IMG/VR virus record: IMGVR_UViG_3300021957_000399
Coordinates: 1 to 20,794 of that record
Length of the DNA stretch: 20,794 bases
Reading direction: 5' to 3' (one strand)
Origin: a virus
Below are positions 4,742-12,375 of this stretch, piece after piece. A model generated the notes under the pieces. The model was given only the letters and a program-made list of their open reading frames with translations, did not search any database and was not told the DNA's origin. Both the position numbers and the translations under genes were made by a program. How positions within the stretch are numbered: position 1 is the first letter of the stretch; each line of letters opens with the position of its first letter.

Positions 4742-5680
4742 ATGACTACATCTTTCGCAGCCCTAAAGCAGGCACGTTCAAATTCCTTTGACAAGTTGAA
4801 TTCTCAACTTCAAAAATTGAACAATGCATCCCCTTCACAAAACGATGACTACTGGAAACTAGAGGTCGATAAAGCAGGCAATGGCTATGCTATTATTCGG
4901 TTTCTACCAGCCCCCAACGGTGAAGACCTGCCCTTTGTTCGTGTCTTTGATCACGGCTTTCAAGGACCAGGTGGTTGGTACATCGAAAACTCATTGACAA
5001 CAATTGGTCAGGATGACCCTGTCTCTGAGCATAACTCTCAACTGTGGAACTCAGGCTCTGATGCCAACAAAGAGATTGCACGTAAGCAGAAGCGTAGGCT
5101 TTCTTACCATGCAAACATCTATGTGGTAAAAGACCCAACGAATCCTCAGAATGAGGGCAAAGTTTTCTTGTACAAATTCGGCAAGAAAATCTTTGACAAG
5201 TTGAATGCGGCAATGAACCCAGAGTTCGAGGATGAAACACCCATCAATCCTTTTGACTTTTGGGAAGGCGCTAACTTCAAGCTGAAGTGTCGTAATGGCG
5301 ACGGTGGGTACCGTACATACGAACCTTCATCTTTTGACGAAGTATCGCCACTTCTAACTGATGACGATGCACTAGAAGGTGTATGGAAGTCTGAGAAGTC
5401 GCTTCAAGATATCATCGATCCTAAAAACTTCAAGTCTTATTCAGAACTCAAAGCAAAGCTTTACAAAGTTCTGGCACTTGATGGCGGCTCACACGCACCC
5501 ACGACTAAAGCCGAGGACGATGATGTGGAGATGAATTTCACTCCTAAGTTTGAGGAGCGTTCAGCTCCCGCTCAGGCAGAGGCTTCATCTCCTACTATGG
5601 CAGAAGAGTCGTTCAAAGCTCCATCATCCACGGATGACGATGACGACCTTGATTTCTTCAAGGGTCTAGCTAACGACTAG
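4742..5680 (+). CDS. 32: gp32, single-stranded DNA-binding protein
   Basis: Coats single-stranded DNA in replication, recombination and repair and organises gp59/gp41 and the polymerase. The 312-aa protein (T4: 301) has all three regions. The basic N-terminus for cooperativity contains FAALKQARSNSFDKL. The OB core spans roughly residues 35-250, with HGFQGPGGWYIEN (71-83) and ARKQKRRLSYHANIYVV (113-129). The acidic C-tail ends DDDDDLDFFKGLAND, the docking site for partner proteins. In T4 the core holds zinc through one His and three Cys. Here His71 remains, but the Cys positions read Ser84 and the PVSEHN stretch, so the zinc site is gone, as I recall for cyanophage gp32. It has its own promoter, a good ribosome site and a strong terminator, consistent with high expression. 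Confidence 0.96.
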   Translation: MTTSFAALKQARSNSFDKLNSQLQKLNNASPSQNDDYWKLEVDKAGNGYAIIRFLPAPNGEDLPFVRVFDHGFQGPGGWYIENSLTTIGQDDPVSEHNSQLWNSGSDANKEIARKQKRRLSYHANIYVVKDPTNPQNEGKVFLYKFGKKIFDKLNAAMNPEFEDETPINPFDFWEGANFKLKCRNGDGGYRTYEPSSFDEVSPLLTDDDALEGVWKSEKSLQDIIDPKNFKSYSELKAKLYKVLALDGGSHAPTTKAEDDDVEMNFTPKFEERSAPAQAEASSPTMAEESFKAPSSTDDDDDLDFFKGLAND

Positions 5681-5701
5681 GACTTCTGTGATAGGGGAAA
5701 G

Positions 5702-5726
5702 GGGAGCCTTCGGGCTCCCTTTTTTT
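5702..5726 (+). terminator. Strong intrinsic terminator after gene 32, at the convergent junction
   Basis: Perfect 7-bp stem GGGAGCC/GGCTCCC with the stable loop TTCG, then seven T (5720-5726). It lies between gp32 and the stop of the convergent - strand operon. On the - strand the stem is followed only by CTTTCCCC, so it is weak in that direction. Confidence 0.95.
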
Positions 5727-5728
5727 AT

Positions 5729-7963
5729 TTACAATGCAGGGTCTAGAGAGGGAGCAGTACCAGTGCTTGTGTAATAGTTGTTCGTAACATTGCTAACACT
5801 ATTATCTATGTTTTGTGTTGTAGGTGCTATGAATTGATTTGCACCACCAGATCCACTTGTACCTTGCAATGTACCAGTTTGAACTCCAACACCCATGCCC
5901 AAAGCGCCTCTAAGAACTCCTATATTCTTAGCCGCTTGTTCATATTGTGGTTCCATAACAGCGGAACCAAGACCGAATACTTTATTACCGAATATGAGAC
6001 CCGCTTCTTGTCCCATCAAAGCGCCTTCGATGATAGGCACTGCTTCTTTTAGATCATCAGCAAAACCTCTAATGTTGAACTTACGTCCATCAAAGTCGAT
6101 TGCTTTGAATTTACCTAGGTTTTCTGCAATGCTACCAAGAGCATTTGCGCCCTTAGATAGATCATCTGCACTTGAAGCAATCTCTCTTACTTTTTCTATC
6201 GGGCTATCTGTACCTGTGATAAAGTTTAGAATGTTAGTTCCGATACCAGCAAATGACGCACCAAATTCGCCTGCTGTGAACTTGAGTAGTCCCGTTGCTA
6301 TGTTGCCCATTGCAGTATTGAATGTGCTACCATCATCTGTTTGGCCATTAGTGATGCTGAGTAGTGTCGAAACTTCATCTTTGATACGTACAGCAAAGCC
6401 TTTGTCTTGACCAGTAAAGAAGTCGATCATGCCTTGTACAGCAGTCGCACCGCCTTCTACTAACTTACCAGCACTGAATGCAGTTAGACCTAAAGCAATA
6501 CCGCCCATCATGCCTACAAACTTAGCAGTGTCACCGCCAGCCCCTGGCAGTTGAGGAATCTCTAATAGTGTCTTGACTTCATCTTTGACTCTTTGAGCAA
6601 AGCCTTGACTCTCTTCTTGTGTGAAGTATGTCACGCCTTCGTTGAGTGCTGTAGCAATACCTTCAGCACCTTTACCGTAAGCAAATGCTAAGAGTCCAGC
6701 ACCAATACCCGCCATAACAGCGGCAAATTTTACTGTGTCTGCGCCAACACCAGGAAGTGAAGGAATCTCAAGTAAAGTCTTTACGTTTTTCTTGATCTGT
6801 TCAGCCCAGTTCTCGCCATCTGTTACTCCAGTAAACTTGTTGATAGCGTCTGTAGCAGTTGAAGGAATAGAACTAAGTCCTACAGCAACTTGACCAGCAC
6901 TGAATGCGATAAGACCTAATCCCAACGATGCCATTATTGCTGGGAATGCGACTAGATTACCTAACGATGCGTTTTCTAATCCTGGGATTTCAAGTAAAGT
7001 CTCTACGTTGTCTCGTATATTCTTTGCCCAGCTTTCACCACCATCAAGTCCACTAAACTTTTCGACAGCATCAGCGGCGACAGTTGGTACTGCCGCTATG
7101 CCAGCTGTAGCTTGTCCTACGCTAAATGCAATAAGACCTAATCCTAAAGATGCCATTATTGCTGGGAATGCAACAGTGTTGCCTAATGTTGCGTTAGGTA
7201 GACTAGGTATCTCAAGTAGAGTTTCAACATTATCTTTTATATTACCTGACCAGTTATCGTTTCCGATAAACTTGTTGATTGCTGTACCCACACCGCCAAC
7301 AGTTTGACCTATACCAAATGCGGCAAGTGCAACACCCATAGACGTTAGAGTTGCAGTAAATGCTACTACGTTAGCCCCATCTGCACCAGGCAAGTCAGGA
7401 ATAGATAGAAGTGTTTCTACTTCATCTTTTATATTTTGTGTCCAGTCTTTTCCTTGTGTAGCCCAACCTGCGAGTGCAGTTGCTCCTTGACCGACAGCAA
7501 ATATTGTTAGTCCTGCGCCTATGCCTGCGAGTGCTAACCCTAAAGATCCACCTTCTTTCAGAAATTCAACGTTGCTTTCATAGCCTTCGCCAATAGATAA
7601 TAGAGTTTCAACGCCTTCTTTGATTCCATCTGGATCGAATTGATCCATTATTGTGCTGAATCCTAATAGGGCAGCACCGATGCCCATTCCGGCAAAACCT
7701 ATACCTTTACCAACTCCACCGATAAGACCGCCAATACCGCCTAACACATCACCTGTGCCAGACATTATACCACCGCCAGTTTTACTGCCAGATCCTCTAG
7801 CACTGCTACTAGACGCAGACCCTTTGGCTAACCTTGCAGCCCTCTGTGCGTCTTTTGCTGATTCTTCCTGCGCCGAAACGAATCCTGTCAAAGCCTCTGT
7901 TTGCTTTTTCAGTTCTAATTCGATGCTCTGAAAGATTGGCATCATATCTGCGGTTGTGGCCAT
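5729..7963 (-). CDS. Large repeat protein, probable tail tape-measure (gp29-like position)
   Basis: A 744-aa protein, last gene of the - strand operon. The N-terminus is a polar helix (residues 8-48: FQSIELELKKQTEALTGF, then a KDAQRAARLAK stretch), followed by a Gly/Ser linker (48-70) and a Gly-rich hydrophobic stretch (71-101). Seven tandem repeats of 64-74 residues follow. Each opens with xxVxTLLxI (Val118, 182, 246, 320, 394, 463, 531), then a P-x-L-P-G-like turn and a hydrophobic Gly/Ala helix of the type LGLGLIAFSxGQ. The C-terminus is Asn/Thr-rich (NVTNNYYTSTGTAPS), as seen at the end of some tape-measure proteins. Repeated helical units with Gly-rich hydrophobic helices suit a tape measure. 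T4 gp29 (590 aa) belongs to the same hub gene group as gp51. It follows gp51 by 4 nt. The function is inferred from architecture and context; another hub or virion protein is possible. Confidence 0.6.
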   Translation of the reverse strand: MATTADMMPIFQSIELELKKQTEALTGFVSAQEESAKDAQRAARLAKGSASSSSARGSGSKTGGGIMSGTGDVLGGIGGLIGGVGKGIGFAGMGIGAALLGFSTIMDQFDPDGIKEGVETLLSIGEGYESNVEFLKEGGSLGLALAGIGAGLTIFAVGQGATALAGWATQGKDWTQNIKDEVETLLSIPDLPGADGANVVAFTATLTSMGVALAAFGIGQTVGGVGTAINKFIGNDNWSGNIKDNVETLLEIPSLPNATLGNTVAFPAIMASLGLGLIAFSVGQATAGIAAVPTVAADAVEKFSGLDGGESWAKNIRDNVETLLEIPGLENASLGNLVAFPAIMASLGLGLIAFSAGQVAVGLSSIPSTATDAINKFTGVTDGENWAEQIKKNVKTLLEIPSLPGVGADTVKFAAVMAGIGAGLLAFAYGKGAEGIATALNEGVTYFTQEESQGFAQRVKDEVKTLLEIPQLPGAGGDTAKFVGMMGGIALGLTAFSAGKLVEGGATAVQGMIDFFTGQDKGFAVRIKDEVSTLLSITNGQTDDGSTFNTAMGNIATGLLKFTAGEFGASFAGIGTNILNFITGTDSPIEKVREIASSADDLSKGANALGSIAENLGKFKAIDFDGRKFNIRGFADDLKEAVPIIEGALMGQEAGLIFGNKVFGLGSAVMEPQYEQAAKNIGVLRGALGMGVGVQTGTLQGTSGSGGANQFIAPTTQNIDNSVSNVTNNYYTSTGTAPSLDPAL

Positions 7964-7967
7964 TTAC

Positions 7968-8144
7968 TTACCTTTTGCTTCTCGATTTCTCTTTTACGTC
8001 TTCGAGATGATCTATTAGCATCTCCATGTATATGTCTCGCTCATATGGTAAAAGCTCTTCTAATTCTGTTAGGCTATAATTGTGGTGTTGCGCCATAGCG
8101 AAAATACTTTGGTAATAATTTACCAGTGTATTATGACTCAACAT
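7968..8144 (-). CDS. 51: gp51-like baseplate hub assembly catalyst (58 aa)
   Basis: A short gene on the - strand. Its ATG shares one base with the gp26 stop (TGATG at 8146-8142), and its TAA lies 4 nt before the 744-aa gene. The product begins MLSHNTLVNYYQSIFAMAQ and contains YSLTELEELLPYERDIY (residues 23-39), which matches my recollection of the short gp51 proteins annotated next to gp26 in marine T4-like phages. T4 gp51 is much longer (about 249 aa). In T4, gp51 is needed for hub assembly but is not in the virion. The 26-51 neighbourhood supports the name. No catalytic residues are visible. Confidence 0.75.
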   Translation of the reverse strand: MLSHNTLVNYYQSIFAMAQHHNYSLTELEELLPYERDIYMEMLIDHLEDVKEKSRSKR

Positions 8145-8851
8145 CACATGAAAAAACTTTCTATACCCTCAATAACAAACTTCTTATCTTCGCCAGTTGG
8201 TGTCTGATATGGACACTCAATTCTCATTGCTGGCATACTAGTGAAGAATGTTTGAATCTTCTCTAAAGCACTACCAGATAAATCATCAATAAAGCTATCG
8301 ACTTCTTCTTTGCTGAAATCTTTCATACGAAAAATTTGCTCACCATCAGATGACATGACTTCGTTGATACAACTGATCATGACGTTGAAACTACCTTCAC
8401 CCTCTTTAGAGTCAACCATAGTATGTAACTCTTTCAGTGTAGGATATCTCATCGTAATAGTCCAATCGTCACTGACAGCAATCTTAGGATCAAAATCTCC
8501 TAGTCTTGCTATCTCTACTTTGTTCACATCAAATGAAAGAGAAATCTTACGACCCTCAATCTCTGGATCATTCACTTCGAATTCCACAGTATCATTTACT
8601 GCTTTTCCTCGAATGTGCATTAGAATGTACTCGAGGTCAAATGTTGCTAATTCACTTACGTCAATATCGTCCTGAATACAGTTCGTAATGACTTGCTCAA
8701 TAGATAAAAAGATTTGACTTACATCACCGCTTTCACGGCCAATCAAAAGAATCTTTTCTTCTTTGACTGTAAATGGTCTAATCTTTATCTTCTTTTTTGT
8801 TGATGGGATCGTAATCTCAAACAACGGTTGTTGTATTTTTGGTAATGGCAT
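8144..8851 (-). CDS. 26: gp26, baseplate hub subunit
   Basis: A 235-aa protein (T4: 208 aa). It begins MPLPKIQQPLFEITIPSTKK, then KIRPFTVKEEKILLIGRES (residues 23-41), the conserved N-terminal segment that I associate with gp26 of marine T4-like phages. The middle is strand-rich (VEFEVNDPEIEGRKISLSF) and the C-terminal part is helical. It acts in the cytoplasm during assembly of the baseplate hub. A ribosome site ATAGGAG precedes the start and the gene ends by overlapping gp51, so the two are coupled. Identity rests on sequence pattern and adjacency to gp51; it may combine parts that are separate in T4. Confidence 0.82.
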   Translation of the reverse strand: MPLPKIQQPLFEITIPSTKKKIKIRPFTVKEEKILLIGRESGDVSQIFLSIEQVITNCIQDDIDVSELATFDLEYILMHIRGKAVNDTVEFEVNDPEIEGRKISLSFDVNKVEIARLGDFDPKIAVSDDWTITMRYPTLKELHTMVDSKEGEGSFNVMISCINEVMSSDGEQIFRMKDFSKEEVDSFIDDLSGSALEKIQTFFTSMPAMRIECPYQTPTGEDKKFVIEGIESFFM

Positions 8852-8871
8852 AGTATACTCCTATAATATAA

Positions 8872-9627
8872 TTATCGTAAAGATCCAAGAATTGTATTCA
8901 CATCTGTTACAGTGTTTACGAGGTCTTGGATATTTCTCGGTCTGTTCAAGTTATTTAGTGCTTGTCCAAATGTATTTAGTGAAGACAGTAGTCCCAATAT
9001 GCCATTAGCACTATTAGTATCACCTGTTAGTTCACCAGTTGTAGTCGCTTCAACTTTCATACCGTCAAATGCAAACTGCACCGGTAAAGTCATTACTTCA
9101 CCAGCATTCTCCCAAGCGACTTGCTGAGAGCCTACGTTCACGGGATATGCATTGTAGAACTTGTATGAATATGTTTTATCTGTTTGGTTCTGAGAGAATA
9201 CAGTGACTTCAATAGTACACGCATAGTCATCTCTATAACCAAACTCGTATGGTCGTTGACCACCATTGATCTCAGATAGGTATCCAGCGTCAATATCGTA
9301 GTTTACGATATCTTGCATCCATCTATGAAAGAACCTCATCACAGCAAAATTACTGTCTACCATAAACACAGTAGGCAATAACGGCAATTCAAAAGCGTTT
9401 GGTCGCTTCTCAGATGGACCATAGCCACGAGGCTTGAAGTCTACAGTCTGTACTGCGACTTCTGGTACTTCTGCGCTACGACACAAGAACGTCATGTCTT
9501 GCGTAGGTATGTTCTCTTCTAAAAACGTCAAGTTTTCGTTGAGCGTAATCTTTAGAATGAACAGGTTACTCTTAGCTAGACCATGCTTATTCAGTTGTGC
9601 ATTGAAATCTTTTATGCTGAATGCCAT
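8872..9627 (-). CDS. 54: gp54-like baseplate tail-tube initiator
   Basis: A 251-aa protein (T4 gp54: 320 aa). The tail-tube family (gp19, gp48, gp54) forms rings; gp54 primes tube polymerisation on the hub. Visible features fit a tube-type fold: an N-terminal segment DFNAQLNKHGLAKSNLF, a strand pair with FLCRSAEVPEVAVQTVDF (48-65) followed by the loop RGYGPSEKRPNAFE, the helix FAVMRFFHRWMQDIV, and later strands (YACTIEVTVFSQ, VMTLPVQFAFDGMKVE). The C-terminal tail of about 50 residues is low in charge and rich in Asn/Leu/Ser. The order gp54 then gp26/gp51 puts it among hub genes. The choice of gp54 over a gp19-like tube paralogue rests on context and on gp48 lying at 11461. Confidence 0.65.
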   Translation of the reverse strand: MAFSIKDFNAQLNKHGLAKSNLFILKITLNENLTFLEENIPTQDMTFLCRSAEVPEVAVQTVDFKPRGYGPSEKRPNAFELPLLPTVFMVDSNFAVMRFFHRWMQDIVNYDIDAGYLSEINGGQRPYEFGYRDDYACTIEVTVFSQNQTDKTYSYKFYNAYPVNVGSQQVAWENAGEVMTLPVQFAFDGMKVEATTTGELTGDTNSANGILGLLSSLNTFGQALNNLNRPRNIQDLVNTVTDVNTILGSLR

Positions 9628-9631
9628 ATCT

Positions 9632-10222
9632 TTATCCTATCATGCGTCTTGAATCTTTGAAGACGGTTGCTTTGCTTGCGCCTTGGAATCTTTCTAGCGG
9701 CATAAATAGCGCCATGTCCCATTCTGATGGGTAGATGTAGAGAAATTTACTTCTCAACTGGCTAGTAAGATAGTGCTTTATACAAGGCTTGAAGTAACTG
9801 AATTTCGATGAGGAGTTCAGTAACTTGTATGAGAGATTGAGTTTAGTTGTTTCATCATATCGTGAATTAGATGCTACATCATACAGAGCATCCATAAGCT
9901 TTGCTCTATACTGTAATGGCAAGTAGTGTAGGTTCAATCCCATAAACCCACCCTTGACTTTCTTATACGGAAATACCAGAGGAAATCTATCAAAGTATGG
10001 AAGCGTCTCTTTATGCTTTGCATCGTAATAGTACATATACATTTGACCAACTAGAGGTCTAGCAGTGAGACGATCTTTATCACCTCTCATCAGCTTACCT
10101 TCGTTGACACGCTTGTACGTACCAGCGGCATCTCTGTACCAATTACGAGCCTTCTGCTCACGTGCTGGAATCTGACCTGCACGTACACCCTTGGTTAGAA
10201 TTTCATCAAATACTATCGCCAT
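9632..10222 (-). CDS. Conserved T4-like phage protein, possibly gp2-like (DNA end protector) or virion protein
   Basis: A 196-aa basic protein. Its hallmark is MYMYYYDAKHKETLPYFDRF (residues 61-80), followed by PLVFPYKKVKGGFMGLNLHY. I recall this signature as strongly conserved in T4-like phages from cyanobacteria and other marine hosts, but I am not sure of its assigned name. The N-terminus (KARNWYRDAAGTYKRVNEG) and C-terminus (TSQLRSKFLYIYPSEWDMALFMP) look like surface-packing or DNA-proximal segments. It is one base out of phase with the nuclease stop (TAATG overlap) and 4 nt before gp54. T4 has gene 2 beside gene 4, and gp4 lies three genes upstream here, which favours a head-completion role. 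Conservation is sure; the function is not. Confidence 0.55.
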   Translation of the reverse strand: MAIVFDEILTKGVRAGQIPAREQKARNWYRDAAGTYKRVNEGKLMRGDKDRLTARPLVGQMYMYYYDAKHKETLPYFDRFPLVFPYKKVKGGFMGLNLHYLPLQYRAKLMDALYDVASNSRYDETTKLNLSYKLLNSSSKFSYFKPCIKHYLTSQLRSKFLYIYPSEWDMALFMPLERFQGASKATVFKDSRRMIG

Positions 10223-10665
10223 TAGATTTCCACTACGCCTTCTTCTATAAGTCGTTCACGATTTTTCATGTGTGCTTCGTGGACATCATCTTTAGATTGT
10301 CCGTGATAAGCAACAGCATGTCCATCTTCAATCATAATCTCAGTAAGTCTTTTCACCGTATCGCCTTCTTCAATCAAGAAGTCGCCTAGAATACGACCAA
10401 ACTTACCTTTCTTATCTTCGCCACTCTTATCTACTTCGGTCTTCAATATCTGAGTAGAGCCAAGAGGTAGCATATCTTTGACGTGAGACTTAGCGGCAAG
10501 ACCAAACTTCTTCTCTACCTTGTCTCTCGTTCTGGATTCTGGAGTATCGATACCCATGACACGTACTCGCTCACGGTGAAGCCAGATACCAAAACCTAGA
10601 TCAATATCTACGTCTACTGTGTCGCCATCGACTACTCTTAGAATTTTACATTTATATTCGTACAT
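10222..10665 (-). CDS. Staphylococcal-nuclease-like (thermonuclease family) protein
   Basis: A 147-aa single-domain SNase homologue, Ca2+-dependent in the family, cleaving DNA and RNA. Every key residue of the S. aureus enzyme has a counterpart: the metal ligands Asp15 (in VDGDTV) and Asp40, catalytic Glu43 (GIDTPE, 38-43), Arg35 and Arg91 (GKFGR). The family order is kept: strand with DGDTV, strand RVRVMGIDTPE, helix KFGLAAKSHVKDML, strand, then KFGRILGDF. No signal peptide is seen, so it should act inside the infected cell. It follows the 89-aa gene without a gap and overlaps the next gene by one base. Similar nucleases occur in marine T4-like phages, often among structural genes; roles in host DNA breakdown or packaging-end processing are possible. 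Confidence 0.88.
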   Translation of the reverse strand: MYEYKCKILRVVDGDTVDVDIDLGFGIWLHRERVRVMGIDTPESRTRDKVEKKFGLAAKSHVKDMLPLGSTQILKTEVDKSGEDKKGKFGRILGDFLIEEGDTVKRLTEIMIEDGHAVAYHGQSKDDVHEAHMKNRERLIEEGVVEI

Positions 10666-10935
10666 CTATTTTTTCTCCATAAAACAGTTGCGCTGGGTTG
10701 TTTTATTGATTGCTTGTTGTGCCCAGTCCAACTCCTGGATTATTCTATTATACCATTTAGAGTCCATCTCACTGTTATGTGGGTTATCTCTCTCGACAGA
10801 TAGTTGCTCCATTCTCATGTTGATGTAGTTCTCTGCCGCTTTAGCTTTTCTTGCTTCAGACCTTTTTACCTGATTATCGATTATATGCTTCTTTGTCGGT
10901 GTCAAACATTCGACATTGTTACCTCTATAATTCAT
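10666..10935 (-). CDS. Hypothetical protein, 89 aa, between gp4 and the nuclease
   Basis: No family recognised. The product is very polar and mostly helical: RSEARKAKAAENYINMRMEQL (split here as residues about 25-45) and SKWYNRIIQELDWAQQAINK (59-78), with Cys10 and Cys84. There are no membrane segments and no signal peptide. The start lies one base after the gp4 stop and its stop abuts the nuclease start, so it is certainly part of the operon. Its size and position suggest a small accessory or assembly factor, but that is only inference. Confidence 0.65.
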   Translation of the reverse strand: MNYRGNNVECLTPTKKHIIDNQVKRSEARKAKAAENYINMRMEQLSVERDNPHNSEMDSKWYNRIIQELDWAQQAINKTTQRNCFMEKK

Positions 10936-10936
10936 A

Positions 10937-11398
10937 TTACTTTACTCCTAGGTGTCCTTCGTGCATTATTTGAAACTTCCACCCACGATCTTTACAAAAG
11001 TCTTCAGCGGCTTGCCACTTAGCTTGGTTTATACCCCAAGTCTTCACCTCGTTTATATACCTTCTGCTTAGTTTTCCTGTAGACGTATTCTTCTTTGATA
11101 TGTCTGGCGGAACAGTCTGCGCTTTTGGCTTTACCTCAATCAGGACAGTTTCTTTTCTCTTATCTCTATTTATCTGTTTTACTAAGAAGTCTGGAAAATA
11201 TCTATGCATTCTTCCGTCAATAGGTGAGCGATACGGAACTATAAGCTCCTCACTGCCCCACTCTATAACATCTGGGTGTACATCCAGATATCTCATCAAT
11301 TTGAACTCCCACCCACTTCTATAAATAATGTTAGTGGGGTCTCCCATGTACTTTTTAGGATTCTTCGGTTTGAAGCGTCCTTGATAATATTTTGCCAT
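10937..11398 (-). CDS. 4: gp4, head-completion protein with nuclease fold
   Basis: A 153-aa protein (T4 gp4: 150 aa). In T4 it is required to finish filled heads before tails attach. The N-terminus (GRFKPKNPKKYMGDPTNI, residues 7-24) is the conserved gp4 opening. The rest reads as a PD-(D/E)xK nuclease of the TnsA type: Glu31 in RSGWEFKLM, Pro-Asp70 in RYFPDFLV, and Glu88-x-Lys90 in LIEVKPK. It may therefore trim DNA ends at the portal, although that is inferred. It is the first gene of the - strand operon, 38 nt downstream of the predicted start of a T4-like late promoter. Identity is secure. Confidence 0.92.
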   Translation of the reverse strand: MAKYYQGRFKPKNPKKYMGDPTNIIYRSGWEFKLMRYLDVHPDVIEWGSEELIVPYRSPIDGRMHRYFPDFLVKQINRDKRKETVLIEVKPKAQTVPPDISKKNTSTGKLSRRYINEVKTWGINQAKWQAAEDFCKDRGWKFQIMHEGHLGVK

Positions 11399-11422
11399 AT
11401 CATAACCGATCTTGGTATTACG

Positions 11423-11430
11423 TATAAATA
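11423..11430 (+). promoter_or_regulatory. T4-type late promoter for the + strand baseplate operon
   Basis: Exact TATAAATA, 31 nt before the gp48 start. Predicted start is near 11436, giving a leader of about 25 nt. No sigma70 -35 hexamer is seen at the proper distance, as expected for a late promoter. Confidence 0.75.
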
Positions 11431-11441
11431 AGTGATAAAGC

Positions 11442-11449
11442 TATTTATA
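11442..11449 (-). promoter_or_regulatory. T4-type late promoter for the - strand gp4 operon
   Basis: TATTTATA on the + strand is TATAAATA on the - strand. Predicted start is near 11436, about 38 nt before gp4. It faces the + strand late box 11 nt away, so the two promoters overlap. Confidence 0.75.
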
Positions 11450-11460
11450 AGGGTTAGCAA

Positions 11461-12375
11461 ATGACAGTAGATTCAGATATGGAGAAGGCGAGGTCAACGA
11501 ATAACTTCACACAGTATTCGTATCCTCTAACTCCTGGTCAACATAACATGGTTTTAGTCTTCAAGGACTATAACTACAAAAGCGCAACAAGCAGTGGATT
11601 CGTTCGTGGTGAAGACCGTTCAGTATCAGCGAAGATTGATGCTAGTGTCAGTCTTCCTATCCCCAACAACTTGACAGACACATACAACGTAAAGGTAGGA
11701 CCGTATGAGTTGGGAGTAACTGGAGCATTAGCACTTGATACTTTAGGCGGAACGGGTCGTGCTGATCTGATGGCAGATGCGAGAAAAGCTTTTTCTGCTG
11801 GATCAGAAGGCGGAGTTGATACTGGAGATGCTGTATCAACTGCCGGTAGTACATTCAAAGTTGCTAGTGCATTTATGGGAAGAAACGTATTAGACAAATT
11901 ACCTGGTGCTGGTGGTATCAACACTGCTATCGATATGAGAACTGGCAATACTGTAAACCCACACGTAGCATTGAAGTTTGATGGCGTTGACTTGAAGCAA
12001 CACACATTCAACTGGCAGTTATCGCCCAGAAGCGAAGCAGAAGCAAGACAACTAAAAGACCTTTTACAATTCGTCAAAGCCCGAATGTTACCAGCATATG
12101 CACTCAACGGAGAATCTTCAGTTTCAAGAGCCCTTCTCACTTATCCTAATTTGGTTGACATCTTCTTTACAGGCATCGATCAAAACTATTTCTATTACTT
12201 CAAGCCTGTTATGATCAACACATTTACTACAGACTTCACGCCACAAGGACTAGCCTTGAACAAAGGTGGTCGACCATCGTTTATCAACTGTACGATGACA
12301 GTTACAGAAGCACAGATTCACACTAGAAGTGATATCGAAGGTCTGAGTCAAGCGGCTGGAGACGGAGGAGAATAA
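11461..12375 (+). CDS. 48: gp48, baseplate tail-tube cap
   Basis: A 304-aa protein (T4: 364). gp48 sits on the hub and, with gp54, starts the tail tube. The C-terminal half is the most telling: NPHVALKFDGVDLKQHTFNW (split residues 162-181), then LSPRSEAEARQLKDLLQFVK and YFYYFKPVMINTFTTDFTPQ, a pattern typical of gp48. The N-terminus (FTQYSYPLTPGQHNMVLVF, 15-33) gives an early strand pair. The middle (about 85-155) is Gly/Ala-rich and probably flexible or helical. It opens the + strand baseplate operon behind a late promoter and overlaps gp53 by one base (TAATG). Confidence 0.88.
   Translation: MTVDSDMEKARSTNNFTQYSYPLTPGQHNMVLVFKDYNYKSATSSGFVRGEDRSVSAKIDASVSLPIPNNLTDTYNVKVGPYELGVTGALALDTLGGTGRADLMADARKAFSAGSEGGVDTGDAVSTAGSTFKVASAFMGRNVLDKLPGAGGINTAIDMRTGNTVNPHVALKFDGVDLKQHTFNWQLSPRSEAEARQLKDLLQFVKARMLPAYALNGESSVSRALLTYPNLVDIFFTGIDQNYFYYFKPVMINTFTTDFTPQGLALNKGGRPSFINCTMTVTEAQIHTRSDIEGLSQAAGDGGE

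Noticed and set aside
4893-5240. 115-aa - strand frame inside gene 32
   Set aside because: Shadow of a secure gene, with no coding character such as family motifs or a ribosome site.
5895-6410. 171-aa open frame on the + strand
   Set aside because: It lies antisense to the 744-aa repeat gene, has low-complexity Pro/Ser composition typical of a mirrored Gly/Ala-rich gene, and has no ribosome site context.
11320-11327. Another exact TATAAATA, + strand, inside gp4
   Set aside because: It lies antisense inside gp4 and about 130 nt before gp48, where a better-placed box exists. A few chance matches are expected in this AT-rich sequence.
11574-12140. 188-aa open frame on the - strand inside gene 48
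   Set aside because: Antisense shadow of a well-supported gene; no recognisable protein pattern.
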